Positions 30,901 through 43,700 of a stretch of 64,000 nt of DNA are shown here, one piece after another. This DNA is from Mytilus edulis (taxonomy: Eukaryota > Mollusca > Bivalvia > Mytilida > Mytilidae). A program made the position numbers and the translations under genes. Each line of letters opens with the position of its first letter. The stretch's first letter is position 1. The notes below the pieces were generated by a model that did no database searches, was not told the DNA's origin, and saw only the letters and a list, made by a program, of their open reading frames with translations. The DNA lies in NCBI RefSeq assembly GCF_963676685.1, contig NC_092357.1, positions 62,792,797-62,856,796 of the forward strand. The letters are read 5' to 3'.

Positions 30901-31924
30901 TAGGTGAAAAATAACATGATTTACAAGTTTATATAATTCATAAACTTTTTTTAATATAGTCTTTGTAGTCATTTTCTTTATTATTTTTGTTTTTAATACT
31001 GTTCTTTCCTGTTAACTTCTCTTTTTTTTTTACATTGGTGTTACTTTGGCTATGCCGAGCGGGTTGTTTATAGACCTTAATATTCATTAGTTTGATGTGT
31101 TCGAGCCTTTTTATTTGCAAAGGATAACTTTCCAGAATTTGCCTTGAAGTTCTGTTTTTGATTTGATTTTTACTTTTAACTTCCCATGAGGGTCTTTCAC
31201 TGTCGCTTTTTGCACACCCGTACATTATTTATATATTAAATCTCGTTTGCTATGCGCTGCCATCTGTAACATTGTATTTTCATGAACGTAAATTATGTCT
31301 TACGTGTTAGCTTTATAGCTTATATAACAATAGACAGAAAGAAAGAAAGAAACTATATACATGTGTTTTCAGTTCAACTGGACCACAGGGCCAAGTGAGC
31401 TTTTATCATCACTTGGTGTTCGTCGTACGCTGTCGTTAACTTTTACAAAAATATTTCTTGACCACAATCATCAAAAAAAAGAGAGAGAGAGAAATACATC
31501 AAAGATTATGTGTCTGAATGATAGCATATGTTGAAAGGATGGTATAAAAATGTATACATACATTTACTTTTTTACTACATAAATATATATATGTAGCAAT
31601 ATTTATCGGTGCTCTGAATGCATATCTAAAACAATAAATGTTTTTATTTTAGATTACAAAGACGAAAGAATTTATTGGATGAACTTCGCGACAGGTGATT
31701 TGAAATCTGCTAATCTAAACGGAACTGGTGACAGGAAAGTGTTTAGCACGAATACGACCATAAAAAACGTAGGCATCCATGTACTTGATAGCGAAATATA
31801 CTGTGTCAATTTCAATCAGATACTTAAAGTCACATTGTCACCAGTGAAATCTGCAAGAGTCATATACCCAGGTACCACAAGGATATATGGTTTATTTGTT
31901 TATAAGGAAAAAGGTAAATACTAG
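27932..31924 (+). CDS. Gene 2: secreted single YWTD-propeller protein (spliced locus)
   Basis: Plus-strand paralog of gene 1. Exons are 27932-27992, 28951-29140, 29964-30176, 30719-30834 and 31653-31913, all phase-compatible. They encode a signal peptide and one complete six-bladed YWTD propeller (280 codons plus one base). I see no Ig or TM exon between its last exon and the start of gene 3. If the final donor is not used, the frame reads G-K-Y and stops at TAG 31922-31924, with AATAAA at 31980-31985, giving a secreted protein of 283 residues. An undetected downstream exon remains possible. It is divergent from gene 1 (4.1 kb between start codons) and parallel to genes 3 and 4. Function unknown; a soluble recognition or decoy version of gene 1's head is an inference. 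Confidence 0.78.
28951..29140 (+). CDS. Gene 2 exon 2: propeller blades 1-2
   Basis: 190 nt, phase 1 to 2, acceptor ATATTTCAG and donor GTAAGA. It encodes GRIYEYNLETRTVSYLLTNI (blade 1) and GYIYFPRLHKNDIQR (start of blade 2). It is 15 nt longer than the matching exon of genes 1, 3 and 4; the extra residues are near the N-terminus (around STNMTDDNG). Confidence 0.87.
29964..30176 (+). CDS. Gene 2 exon 3: propeller blades 2-3, VYWTE motif
   Basis: 213 nt, phase 2 to 2, acceptor TTCTTAG and donor CAG|GTTTGT. It carries GIAIDPLYDQVYWTEYNAGN and then IYRCNLDGSGK, a canonical class B repeat. This is the most conserved exon across the four paralogs. Confidence 0.92.
30719..30834 (+). CDS. Gene 2 exon 4: propeller blade 4
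   Basis: 116 nt, phase 2 to 1, acceptor AATTGTAG and donor GTATGT. It encodes RWLYYSTTLTTPIRSIQRSR and then LDGTE, matching gene 1 exon 4 strand for strand. Confidence 0.87.
31653..31913 (+). CDS. Gene 2 exon 5: propeller blades 5-6
   Basis: 261 nt, phase 1 to 1 if the GTAAAT donor is used. It encodes DERIYWMNFATGDLKSANLN and then G, with SEIYCVNFNQILKVTLSP as blade 6 and VYKEK at the end. Reading into the intron adds G-K-Y and a stop. Confidence 0.86.
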
Positions 31925-31979
31925 CATAAACATTTACCCAACTTTTAGTTAAATGTTCAAATCTCACCTTACAATGAAG

Positions 31980-31985
31980 AATAAA
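31980..31985 (+). promoter_or_regulatory. Possible polyadenylation signal for gene 2
   Basis: AATAAA 56 bases after the read-through stop of gene 2. It fits a transcript that ends in the intron after exon 5. The hexamer is common in AT-rich DNA, so it is weak evidence alone. Confidence 0.35.
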
Positions 31986-32586
31986 AAAACATGACTACAC
32001 ACAAAAAAGAGGGAATCAATTGTAATATACATTGAGTGAGACTAATGCACCAACTGAACTCCGAGGACAATTCAGCACGAATAGTTCATAATCAAATGGC
32101 AAAATTAAAAGCTCAAATAATTCAAACGAGTGGACAACGACGTTCCTGCTCCTGAACTGGTACAGGCATTTCCTTATGTAGTGAATGGTAGATTAAACCT
32201 GGTTTTAGACTAAGTTAAAATTTTAATCTTTTATGCTAAAATAAATTATCGATAAATCTATGATTCAACTAAAAAACATTTATTAAATTGAAACTTGATG
32301 TACACCTTAAAGTCGTTATAAGTATGTTTCTATCGATATAGTATTGCATTAAATAATATATGTATATGTTTGCTTGATGAATTGTCTGTGAGTGTTCAAA
32401 GCTTCTGGCATGTTCATGACTCTAACATGAAAGATAGTTTAATCTAATTGTCTACTGTTTTAGATATTATTAATATAGCATGTCTGTGGCAGTATAGTTC
32501 ATATCTTTCTCTTTTTATGTGTTGTTTAGCTCGTGCGATAAAAAAATAGTTACTGCTTGACGTTTTCATGCAAATATATATATAGC

Positions 32587-32868
32587 TTAAGGTGGTACCT
32601 AACACCTGAACTAAAATCAATTTGGCTCGTTTAATTTTCTTAAAATTTTGACAAAGTATTTACTTTGACCCTCTGACAAAAATATAAAAAAAATCAAAAA
32701 TATTGAACCAACCGTTTAATCAGAAAAATTACACTGGTTATATAGCAGTTTGACAAACACTTATTTTGATCATTGAGAAGCTTAATATTCCCTTAAGAAC
32801 ACAACGTCATTAAAACGTTCTGTTGATTTTACAGAGTTATCTCCCTGTAGTGTTAGGTACCACCTTAA
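32587..32868. mobile_element. 282-bp miniature inverted-repeat element bounded by TTAA
   Basis: TTAAGGTGGTACCTAACAC at the left and GTGTTAGGTACCACCTTAA at the right form perfect inverted ends of 19 bases including TTAA. Length and lack of coding fit a MITE. TTAA could be the target duplication (piggyBac-like) or part of the ends; one locus cannot decide. Confidence 0.8.
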
Positions 32869-33825
32869 CCTAATTGTTTCACGTCTTCGCAGATTAAACA
32901 CAAGATACCACAGTTATCATGGTTATGAGCGTGTCACAAAAATATTTTTTCTAAAAAAAACACCAAAACGTATATAACGTCTAAAAGAGCGTCGAAAGAG
33001 TCAAACTCAAAGTTCGAACGTAAAATGACAACGCCATACTAAATAATTAAAAACAAACAGAAAATAATTGTACACAATACACAACATAGAAAACTAAAGA
33101 ATAAACAACAAGAAGCCCGACAAAACCTTGCGGTCATCTCAGGTGATCAGGGTAGGAAGATCCTGTTTCACATATGTCACCCGTTAAAATATTTCTACTT
33201 TGGTATTCAGTATGTGAATTTTTATATAATCAGTTCTTTTATACATTAATAATGCAAAACTAGTTTTTGATGTTCTTTGCATATGTTATACTAACCTAGC
33301 TTCTTTGTTGTATTGTTTCATATGCATGACATGTTGACCGATACGATTCTATTCTACATTTATTTAAGAATTGAATGCTTTTCTGTAACCTCATTGGGGT
33401 GTAAAGGCGTTGAACGAGGTACATTTTGTATGAAGCGCGGAAGCGTTCCATTCTAAAGATGTGTGCACGGTTAACGCCTTTACAACGTGATGAAGTTACA
33501 AAAAGAAGCATTCAATACTTATAATTACATTTTAGCTATGATCATGCAACCACAATGTTTATCACGTTTTTCTCTAATTTACCTGTGCACTTTATTGTGG
33601 GAATATATACCACCATGAATGATACATTTTGTTGTGTAATGAAGTTGATTAAGGAATAACGCGAGATTGCAGAATAGCAAATCAAAATAACGTATTTTAA
33701 TGAAACATACATCTAATGTAATTATTCTATGTTTTATAATCGATACATTCTAGTTGCAAATCAATCGCATAGTTTGATAACAAAGTAGCTTAGTTTTTAT
33801 ATACGTCCTAATATAAACGAGATGC

Positions 33826-34015
33826 GGAAAAAAGAAGGACGGACAAACTAATAAGTCGGAAAAAAAACTGACCAGGCCATGGCTAAAAAGTATAGACCAA
33901 CAGCCGATCAAAGGTACACACGACACAAAATAGATAACTAAAGAGTCAGCAACACGAGACCATCAAAGCTTAGGTTGCCCTGGATGTACACAGATCCTGT
34001 TTCACAGGCAGCACA
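33826..34015 (-). repeat. Dispersed repeat family F (inverted copy)
   Basis: AAGGACGGACAAAC, CAGGCCATGGCTAAAAAGTA and TACACAGATCCTGTTTCACA; same family as 4680 and 52278. Confidence 0.55.
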
Positions 34016-34085
34016 CGTCGTGTTGCTTATATTAAAGAACCATGATATTATTTTTAATTTGATTTAATTGTATTATGATATTTGG

Positions 34086-34335
34086 TATTCTGTGGCTTCA
34101 TTTATTTTCGTAAGTACCAATTTTCGAGGATTGACGAACACTTGCATATTCGTGGATTGACGAAAACTTGCATATTTATTGATGCTTAAATTCTGTGTTT
34201 TTTGTAAATACTGAATACATTCTTTTAGAAAAGCTGTAGATCATTGAACATTTAAATACGTTGTTCCCCTGTACCAACGAAATTCACGAAAATTAGTATC
34301 CAACGAATATAAACAATAAATGAATTCACAGTATT
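34086..34335. mobile_element. MITE-like element with inverted ends
   Basis: ATTCTGTGGCTTCATTTA at the left and TAAATGAATTCACAGTATTC at the right are imperfect inverted repeats; the interior has CGTGGATTGACGAAAACTTG. Confidence 0.65.
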
Positions 34336-36079
34336 CAATTGTTTAGATACTTTTTTACTGTATGTTGTTAAATATATAAACATATAACATGTATATATAA
34401 CATGCCAAATGTATTGTAACTTTATTGTCCTGATCTGCATGAGCAAGTAGCTTATTCAATTTATCCGTTCGATCGCATTGACATCAAGGTGAGTACTACG
34501 TTATATTAGTTAATAACATTCTGCACGATTCAAACTTGATAGATAGCAATTTAACATCGTCATTTGGTCCGGAACGACATACATTATCATTTAAAACAAA
34601 TAAAAAATGTACAAAAAATAGAAAATAAATAAAATGTTGCGAATATATTAATTGCACTCATCATTTAAGTTTATTTATTCCATTAAAAATGTGCATACTC
34701 CGAGGGTGGCGAATGTGACATGTGACGAATGTGACATGCCTAGTGTACGTTAGGTTCACTTTATTGCAAAGCATTGTTTATTAGTTAAATGTTTTAGATC
34801 TGACATGAGTATATATTTTTTTTAGGAACTACACTGATAATTTTATTCAACACTACAATCATCAAACAAGATTCTCGAAGAACAAAATGAATATCATTAT
34901 ATATGCAACATCATCATCTGCCGTGTATATTGACACACACTTATAAAAGGGATATCGATGATAAAATACACATAAAAAACATCTTATACCAGGCTTTCCG
35001 TAATTTCGGATAAAACAAGGATAACCATGATTACAAAACGCGGCCATTTATTTTTTGAAAAAATAAAATTACAAAAATATTGAACTCCGAGGAAAATTCA
35101 AAATGTAAAGTCCCTTATCAAACGGCAAAATAAAATGATAAAACACATCAAACGAAAGCACAACTGTCATACAAAAAAAAGTATTAATTTCTAATTTTTT
35201 TATTTCCATTGTTTACATTATGTTTTGTCATACCAAAGACAAAAGAAACATATACAAATTGTTGACACAGAAAACATGCATTAAGTTGTGAAAATGTTAA
35301 AACTAATTTTTATCGTTTTTTTTTGTGTTCCACCTGGATCAATATAAATATTATCTCTTTTTTAAAGGTTGATAGAGCATACCAGAATGGAAGTCACATT
35401 ATCATTAAGTTCTTACAGAAAAAAAACCCAAGACAATTCAATGAGGAAGATTACTATTAAAGTGATACATAGTGTTGGTGACCTTCTGCTGTAATTTTTT
35501 TTCTATCGTCGGGTTGTTGTCTCTTTGACACTTCCACATTTCCATTCTCAATTGTATTGTCAAAATAATAACAATAATCAAATGATCAGTATTGAAACAA
35601 GCTTGCATTTATCAAACTTAAGACATGTATGTGATAGAATATCCCGTCTTAAAATTGCATCAAACCTGCTGATACAATGTATTTCTCTTCTTTTGATAAT
35701 GCCGACCAATGCATTGAATGTAGAATGATAATAATAAATTTTAGTGTATTTTGTTGTAGTTTTTTTCTATCATTCTATCTTATATTAGTTATAGTGAAAT
35801 GCATGTGTTTTAGTTAATGTCTTATGTATATACACAAGATATCAATACACTTGTAGTGGTGGGTTTATCTTTTATTGTGCAAATGCCATCCCACTTTTGT
35901 GCTGACTTGAATTGTCATTGATATGGTTATATTTATAAATTTACTGTTTATAAATTTTTGATTTTTTTGAAATACTTATGCTTTTCTACCTGAGGCATAG
36001 ATTACCTTAGCTGTATTTGGCAACACTTTTAGGAATTTTGGTTCTCAGTGCTCTTCAACTTCGTATTTATTTTGCCTTT

Positions 36080-36190
36080 TTAACTTTTTTGGATTCGAGT
36101 GTCACTTACGAGTCTTTTGTAGACGAAACGCGCGTCTGGCGTATACACTAAATTTAGTCCTGGTATCTATGATGAGTTTATTTATCATAT
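36080..36190 (+). repeat. Dispersed repeat family E
   Basis: Contains TAGACGAAACGCGCGTCTGG, with TGGTATCTATGATGAGTTTA at its end. Inverted copies at 47690-47890 and 49962-50045; fragments at 12325-12380 and 48525-48620. Confidence 0.7.
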
Positions 36191-37689
36191 GACAAAGTTC
36201 ATCTTGCATCTAGAATCTATGACAAACGATTCGATTTTGATTTTAAAAGTATCTAACTCCTCAACCTTATAAAAAATAAACCAACATTTCCTACATAAAA
36301 GATATATATTTTCCAACTTATTCGGTACTCAAGAGCTTGCAGTTGCTACATAGACTTTTGAAACCGCCACCAGTGTCTGATATATTGTTGAACTAGTTGT
36401 AGTTGAAAGATCGTTTCTCCTTTTTTTTTTATTAAAGTTTATTGTGTTCGTGTCGGTTAAATACATCAACTCGTTATTTCACATAAAAAAGTTAATATCT
36501 GACCCAGTTATATACAAAAGAGAATCATATGGTTTCAGATTTAAATGTATTCGTGGCAATACATCTGCAATACACATTACCAAGATAGAATCGCGACACA
36601 ATAAGCTGATACCTTTTTTTAAAGAGCGTGTTTGATTAAACTATCCACACATGTATGTAGCGTTATTCACATTGGATACTCTATTACAGAGAATAAAAAC
36701 TATTGATTCAGTAATTTCAATATGCATGATACAGTCTGATATTCAATTTCGTCTTACAGGGTGATAAACAATAAAATTGTTACTCACTTAGACCTAAATG
36801 ACAGTTGTTTTACCTGTTTTGCTTAATATTCTTCAGAATCGTTTGCCAATACAGTGATAAAAAACTTCCATCATCATGATGACAAATTACTTTAACCCAT
36901 TAATTCACATCCCTCATTTGGCGGACGTGGTATTACTCTAGATGGTTAATAGATATAGGAAAATATGGTATGAGCGCCAATGAGACAACTCTCCATCGGT
37001 CTTATCTGGATATGAAAATACAATTACATATCACTGATATGTTTATGTGAATAATTTGTGTTCATTAGTATGCATATGGTATGGTAACGTTTTTTTTAAT
37101 ATTTAGCTGATGATATGCAAACTTCCTTAGTTTGTGATATCTCTTACAGTTTTAGATTATATACTGGCCTTAAGGCATTGCAAATTTCATGATATAATTT
37201 TGCTTATAAAATTGAGAATGGAAATGGAGAATATGTGTCAAATGTACAACAACCAGACCAAAAATCAGAAAACAGCCGAAGACCACTATAAAGTCAACTT
37301 AATTTTTACAATCAATCGTTCATTAGCCTCGTTTGAATTAAAATTCAGCACAATTTCAAACAATGTGTGATGTAGTTGTCCAAATTTGAACAAGAAAACA
37401 ATTAACATGAACAACACACACTTAAAGTAAACGTTAACAGAAGAGCTATCACCTAAATAGACACAATGCACTCTCAGGTCAAATTGGTATTAAGGGCGAA
37501 AGGTGTCAAACTGAGTATTCAATCAAAATCTTACTCTAAAGCATGATATCTCTATTTGACAAATCACATGTAACGTTACGCTGAAAAACAAAGCTTATAT
37601 TTTAAAAGTATTTTAGGGCGCCTTCTGTATATTCAAAATGATGTTTTATGCTGAATAACCAAGTTATTTTTTATTCAGTTAACAACAAT

Positions 37690-37750
37690 ATGAAGTATTA
37701 TGTGGGGGTATTGTCTGAATTGCTCCTTTTTGTCTGCTTTATTAATCAAG
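37690..37750 (+). CDS. Gene 3 exon 1: signal peptide
   Basis: 61 nt, phase 1 out, donor AAG|GTAAGA. It encodes MKYYVGVLSELLLFVCFINQ. The C-terminal half (FVCFINQ) resembles gene 2 (CVCFINT), supporting gene 2-gene 3 kinship. Confidence 0.8.
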
Positions 37751-40700
37751 GTAAGACATTTATAATTTACATTATTATTTACGAAAAATATCGACACTTA
37801 AAGCAAAATTATAGTATAAAAACAAAAATGTAAAACAATAACCGTACTATCGGAAATATGCGTAGGCCTCTGTCGTAATAGAAAGTAAGCATGTGGTATA
37901 AATACAAAATGCATATGTTGAAAGCACACCTTGTAGTAATGTCCAAACATAATACCTACTGTAAAATGATCATCTTTGTTTGCTTTTAAGACAACGGTCG
38001 AATAAACTAAGTGTTCTTTTTTTTTGTAATTCAAAATTTATAAAACAATTATACTATATTAGGAGGCTTACAAACAAGTTTTTAAACCCGACATTTTAAC
38101 GAAATATGTCAGAAGTTTTAGTCATTATAAAAATAATCATAAAGTTTCAAACTATATATTTTTTATTTATCATAGACCTTAAATAACTAGATTAAAACAC
38201 ATTCAATCCCTTGTGCAATATACACTGTCTGGAGAAAAGTGAAAAACAACCAGATATGAAATAAGGTTTTTTTTCTACGTTCAATTCAATTAGATTGATA
38301 ATATGCTTGGACTTATTGACGTTGATTAACCGAAAATTCAATTTTAACAATGTGGCTACGCCCCTAAAACTGTGTATGTTGCCCTAATCCCTATGCCATA
38401 AAAACAAACCTGTTTACTACAAACATAACAAAGTAAGTAAATGCAAAATAAACTCCTGAGCTGTTGTTAAGTGCAAGTGGATGATGATAGTATGCTGCTT
38501 AAAACTCATAAATAAGTAACAAATGATGCTCAATTTAAAAAAAAGAACAAAAAAACAAGAAAAAAACCCAAACAACGTTAGGGACAAAAACATTTTTTTG
38601 TAATCGAATTCAAGGTCATACGACCGTGTTGTTTGACACAATGAATCAACGGTCACCGTGTTACTGTTGTTTTCCTTCAATTAATAATAACAATCTAATA
38701 AATGGTTGTTCATAGCTAAGTATTAATGACGGCACAAATACTAGTATAATTTTGATACATACACGAAAAAAAGAAATATTAAGTACTAGTATTTGTATTT
38801 GTTACGGACATGGCATTGTAAGCAAATCCTTAAATTCCTCTTAATTTCCATTCAGGTCTTCAAAACAAGATTATATTTTCAACTTTTGGTAAAATTAAAG
38901 AATTCAACATGGACACTGGAAACGTATCAGATATCTTAATCAATCAACAGAGTTACATACATTGTTTTGTTTATGACTCTAACAACGAATATATATATTT
39001 TCCAAGAGCGGACAAAAACGATACAATGAGGTATGTGTTTGGTATAAAGAAATGGAAAATATTATTCACATAACAAAAATAGATTAAAATATGGTTGATT
39101 TAACTTAAATCATCGCTTTATATATGCACAGATCTAACGCTTCTTGTTCTGACAATAATGATTATTATTTTTATTTTCATATTGGCAAATGTTTAATAAA
39201 ACAAAACTTGAAAGAGAATCAAAAGTATCGAAATATCTATTTGATGTTTGATACGAAACATCAATACATCGTCAACTTTATTGTACTAGACTGAATGCCT
39301 TTATCTTGCAATTTCTAAGCAATGTTTTCGCTATCTCTCGTGGATGTTATGGAAACGACCATTTAATCGTCCGATGGGAAAAGGGAGAATGATTTTAGAA
39401 TGAATATCATAACCTTAAACATGTTGAAAGACAAGAAATTTTATAACTTCTTACGGTTCGCCACTAGAAGATCACATGGTCGTCCCCTAACAAATGTTTA
39501 TCATGATTTTTACAGGTAATTAGCACGAAATATAACACGTAGATAATTTACCCGAATAATGAAGAATATGAGGTTGTTGATTAATGATAGAAAACAAAGA
39601 AATATTAGGTATACAAACATACATAAATGTACTTGTACGTGTGTATCTCCGCACTTAAAGCCTCAAACTACATCTCGTCTATGCGTAAATTACCTATACA
39701 TAACCAGGCTAAACGAAAATAAGGTATTGCTTATTCACCTGATGTTTGAACACATATTCCAAAGACATTTACCAAAAAGGAAATCCAAAGTAATCTTAGG
39801 TCTGTCATATGTTTCTTTGGAATTTTAACCAAAGAATGGTACATGGGTGTTTCTGCTCTGTATTGTAAACATAAAAACAACATGTTATGAAAAAAGGTGT
39901 CCAAAGTGTATTTCTGGATTAACCCTCATCATGAACTCTCAAAGCCTAATTTTGAAAGTCAAGGATGTATAATAACCAAAAAAGATAAGGAGCAATATGA
40001 TACACTATAAACATCAATTTAACTAGCAATCTAAGCCGAGCGTGAAAGATATTTTGAAACTTAAGGGGCGGTGTGAATCAATTTCGGATACTTATCAATT
40101 AGAAAAGAGCTAAAAGAGCAAAATTAGAACAAAGTCAGTAATAATGTGTTGATCTCATCCGAGACAAAAGGGATATAGTATTTCAGTTTATTTGTCTACA
40201 CCTTTTGTCTATCGTTTATCAAGAGAGGATAAAACAAACACAACGGTATACACAAAGTTTTCAAAGCACCAGTTTGATTGATTATTCAACAAAAGTGCTG
40301 TATGAGGATGATGGTTAGCTGTTTCACGTACAACAGCTAATTGAATGCATATTCGGGACGAAAACATGTTATAATTAGAAAATGAACACTGCTTTTTACT
40401 AGACCGACGTGCTAAGCGCAATTTTGAGTATGCTATTTCATAAAATAACAGTCCAAAGAAAGACTTGTCACCCTACCCGGACACATTATTTTGACACTGA
40501 GCCGACCGGTATTTGCTCTTACTCCTTAATGCCACCTGCTTAGTCGAGAAGCAGCAAATACCAATTTAAAAGTAATTGATTCGAACGGGACGGGTTTAAA
40601 CCCACGACCTACCGTACTCAGGGCGAACACGCTACCACCTAGTCGGCCAAAGGTCTGTACGCGTTTACTGTAAGGGAGAGAGTCACATTACCTGCTCTCG

Positions 40701-43700
40701 AAAATTTATTTTGAAAAAAGAACAATAACAGTTGAAAGGGTTTTAATTCTTTGTTTTTATATTGATGCATGTATAAAACAAGCCATCGATCCCAACTCTA
40801 TCCTGCACATTTAACTGTACATATTTCCGACTTATATGTTATAGTTTTTTTATAGGATTTATCTCAATAAAATGATCAATTGAGTTGTATTTAATTAACA
40901 TACATTTATATATATATATAAAAAGTACATACTAATTAATATCTTCTTAATCTTATTTCAAGATTTCGTTATCCATCAGAACAAGTTTATATGACAGAAA
41001 CAGTGACCCAGGCAAGGAGACCAATAGGTGTTGCTATTGATCAAGTGGACAATCATGTTTATTGGACAGAACGAACTGCACCAGAAGAGCTTAAGCGATG
41101 TAATTTCGATGGGCCAAACAAGATATCGATTCTTCAAGATAGTGAACTATATGCTCTTACGTTAGATTACCGGAACAGGTTTGTTGTTATCATGCTATCA
41201 ACTGACATGTGATTAAAGAAAAAAACCTAGGAAAACAAAACAATAAAATTGAGAATGGAAATGGGGCATGTGTCAAAGAGACAACAACCCGACAATAGAA
41301 AAAAAATCAACAGCAGAAGTTCACCAACAGGTCTTCAATTTAGCGAGAAAGAAGGTCACCAACAGGTCTTCAATTTAGCGAGAAATTCCCGCACCCGGAG
41401 GCGTCCTTCAGCTGGCCCCTAAACAAATATATACTAGTTCAGTGATAATGAACGCCATACTATTTCAAATTGTACACACGAAACTAAAATTAAAATAATA
41501 CAATACTAACAAATGCCAGAGGCTCCTAACTTGGGGCAGGCGCAAAAATGCGGCGGGGTTAAACATGTTTGTGAGATCTCAACCCTCCCCTATACCTTTA
41601 AACAATGTAGAAAAGTACAAGCATAACAAAACGCACATTACAATTCAGTTCATGATAAGTCCGAGTCTGATGTCAGAAGATGTAACCAAAGAAAATAAAG
41701 AAAGTGACAATAATACAAAAAGTACTACAGACTACTAGCATTTAACTGACATGCCTAAAAGCTAGTTCACCACTTAATATTGTGCACCTTTCTAATAAGT
41801 AAGATATGTTTTTGAATACGTGAGACAAAGCTTAGTTAAATCAGTTCTAATGTTCTGCGCACCAATCTGTACATACATTTTTGTATTTTTACAACGCTAG
41901 AATATTCATATGAAATGATATGATACCTTTTTCATGCAATTGGAAACCTCTAGCATATCATATTGCAACATGTCAATATAAAGGGTTATTCAATTCAATT
42001 ACTAATGGAAAACGGAATATTCTGGAAATAAGTCATGGAAAAAATGATTTACCAAGAAATCGAAACAATAGTATTATGACGCACTATAAGCAAATGAGAT
42101 GATTTCGAGGCTAGAAACACATCGTTAGAAAGACCTTAACAACAACACAACCCAGACAGTATTACAAAACATTCCTTGAAGTGAACAAAATGGCTTGCTA
42201 ATCGACTTCCGAACAACTAATTTAACACTTTGAAAAGGAAGTCTTATATCTTTTTATCTTATTATGCATGTTTCGATTTTGTATTTATATTATGTTTTGT
42301 GTATGTGTATTTCACTGATATGTAGATGGCTGTATTACAGTATCTATCCCACACGTAGTTCAATTAGACGATCGAGTTTAAATGGTACTGAACGACAAGA
42401 AATAGTAGATGTTACAAGTAACTGGTTTGAGTATAGGTATATCATCAAGAAAATTCAATTTTTGTCAATGTAAACATGGTAAATATGTATCCACATATGG
42501 CACAGGATCTGCTTACCCTCCCAGAGTACCGAATATCACCCCCAGTTTTTTGTTGGGTTCGTTTGTTCTCCGTCTTTAATGTTATATGTTGGGTTTTGAG
42601 TGTTTTTTTCTTTTAGTCCGATTGTCAGTGTGTCTGTTTGTCTCTTTTCTTAATAAGCCATGGTATTGTCAGTTATATTTCGACTCATGAGTTTGAACGT
42701 TTCTTTGGTATTTACAAAATGGCATGTTTAGTTTTTCATGATTGGAATCGAATTTATTTACGTATAATTAATTTGTTTCTCAACGGCTTAATTTATCACT
42801 GATTAACAAACAGACCTGTGAGGGGTACAAATGTATTCATTGAAACCAAGCTACTTTTCTGTTTGACCTGTATAATTGCTATTCTCATCAAAACTACTTA
42901 CATACATTGTCAAGCTCCATTTATTATATAATGTATGACACAGCTTGACTGAAATAAGTTACTCCATTAGCTTATCATATGAAGCTGTTCATCGTAACCA
43001 GGATCTAGACAATTAATTTATTGTGTTTATACGTGATGTTTGTATTTATTGATGTTGGCTTTGAACTAGCTTTCTGTAAGTGCTCTGAGATTTATAATGT
43101 GTGTATTTAGTGTTGGGACGATTTGTTCTGTTAATTTGTTTCACATTTTAGTGATGGTTTCGGATGTGTAAAATGTTCAACATCCTCCCTAACATACGTA
43201 AGAGCCTGTTCAAATTACAGAGCTTGTGATTTGGCGGGTTTCCTGTGTTTATATCATATGTGTTTTCCTTCTGTTGTTTTGTATATGAATGCTCTCCTAT
43301 GAACGGTTTTGTATTTTGTCAAGTCTTGGCTTTCTACAGCTTACTTAACGGTAGGCAATATCTTCATTGTTCAAAACCTAACTATGACATCGGCGTTATT
43401 TGGTCTCCGGTGGATGATGATTTCTAATTGGCAATCATACGAACTCTCCGCATGTTGCATATTTTTATAAAACCAGCTTTTTTTATATCATTCGAAACTG
43501 TATGTTTTTTTTTTTGTTTTTTTTTTTTTATAATTTTTACGTCATGTTAAATATCGAGTTTTAAATCAGCAAATATAAGGCACTTTTCATTCATATATTT
43601 GGTCACGTTAAGCAGACTTATCGATAGCAATTTGCTTTTAAACATGTTTTGAGCATGTTTATTTGGTCGGAATATGGCAAATATATAAACACGAAAAGAT

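Larger units (their letters stand above)
31925..37689. other. Interval between genes 2 and 3
   Basis: 5.8 kb searched on the plus strand for Ig or TM exons like those of gene 1; none found. Holds the TTAA-bounded MITE, the element 34086-34335 and families D, E and F. Confidence 0.55.

Noticed and set aside
36444-36635. Candidate Ig-like exon after gene 2 (a frame containing FRFKC)
   Set aside because: Lacks the core Trp and the DxGxYxC strand, and has no phase-1 acceptor.
40560-40660. Possible tRNA gene on the minus strand
   Set aside because: Loose A/B-box-like motifs but no convincing acceptor stem or anticodon arm; better explained as a SINE-like repeat.
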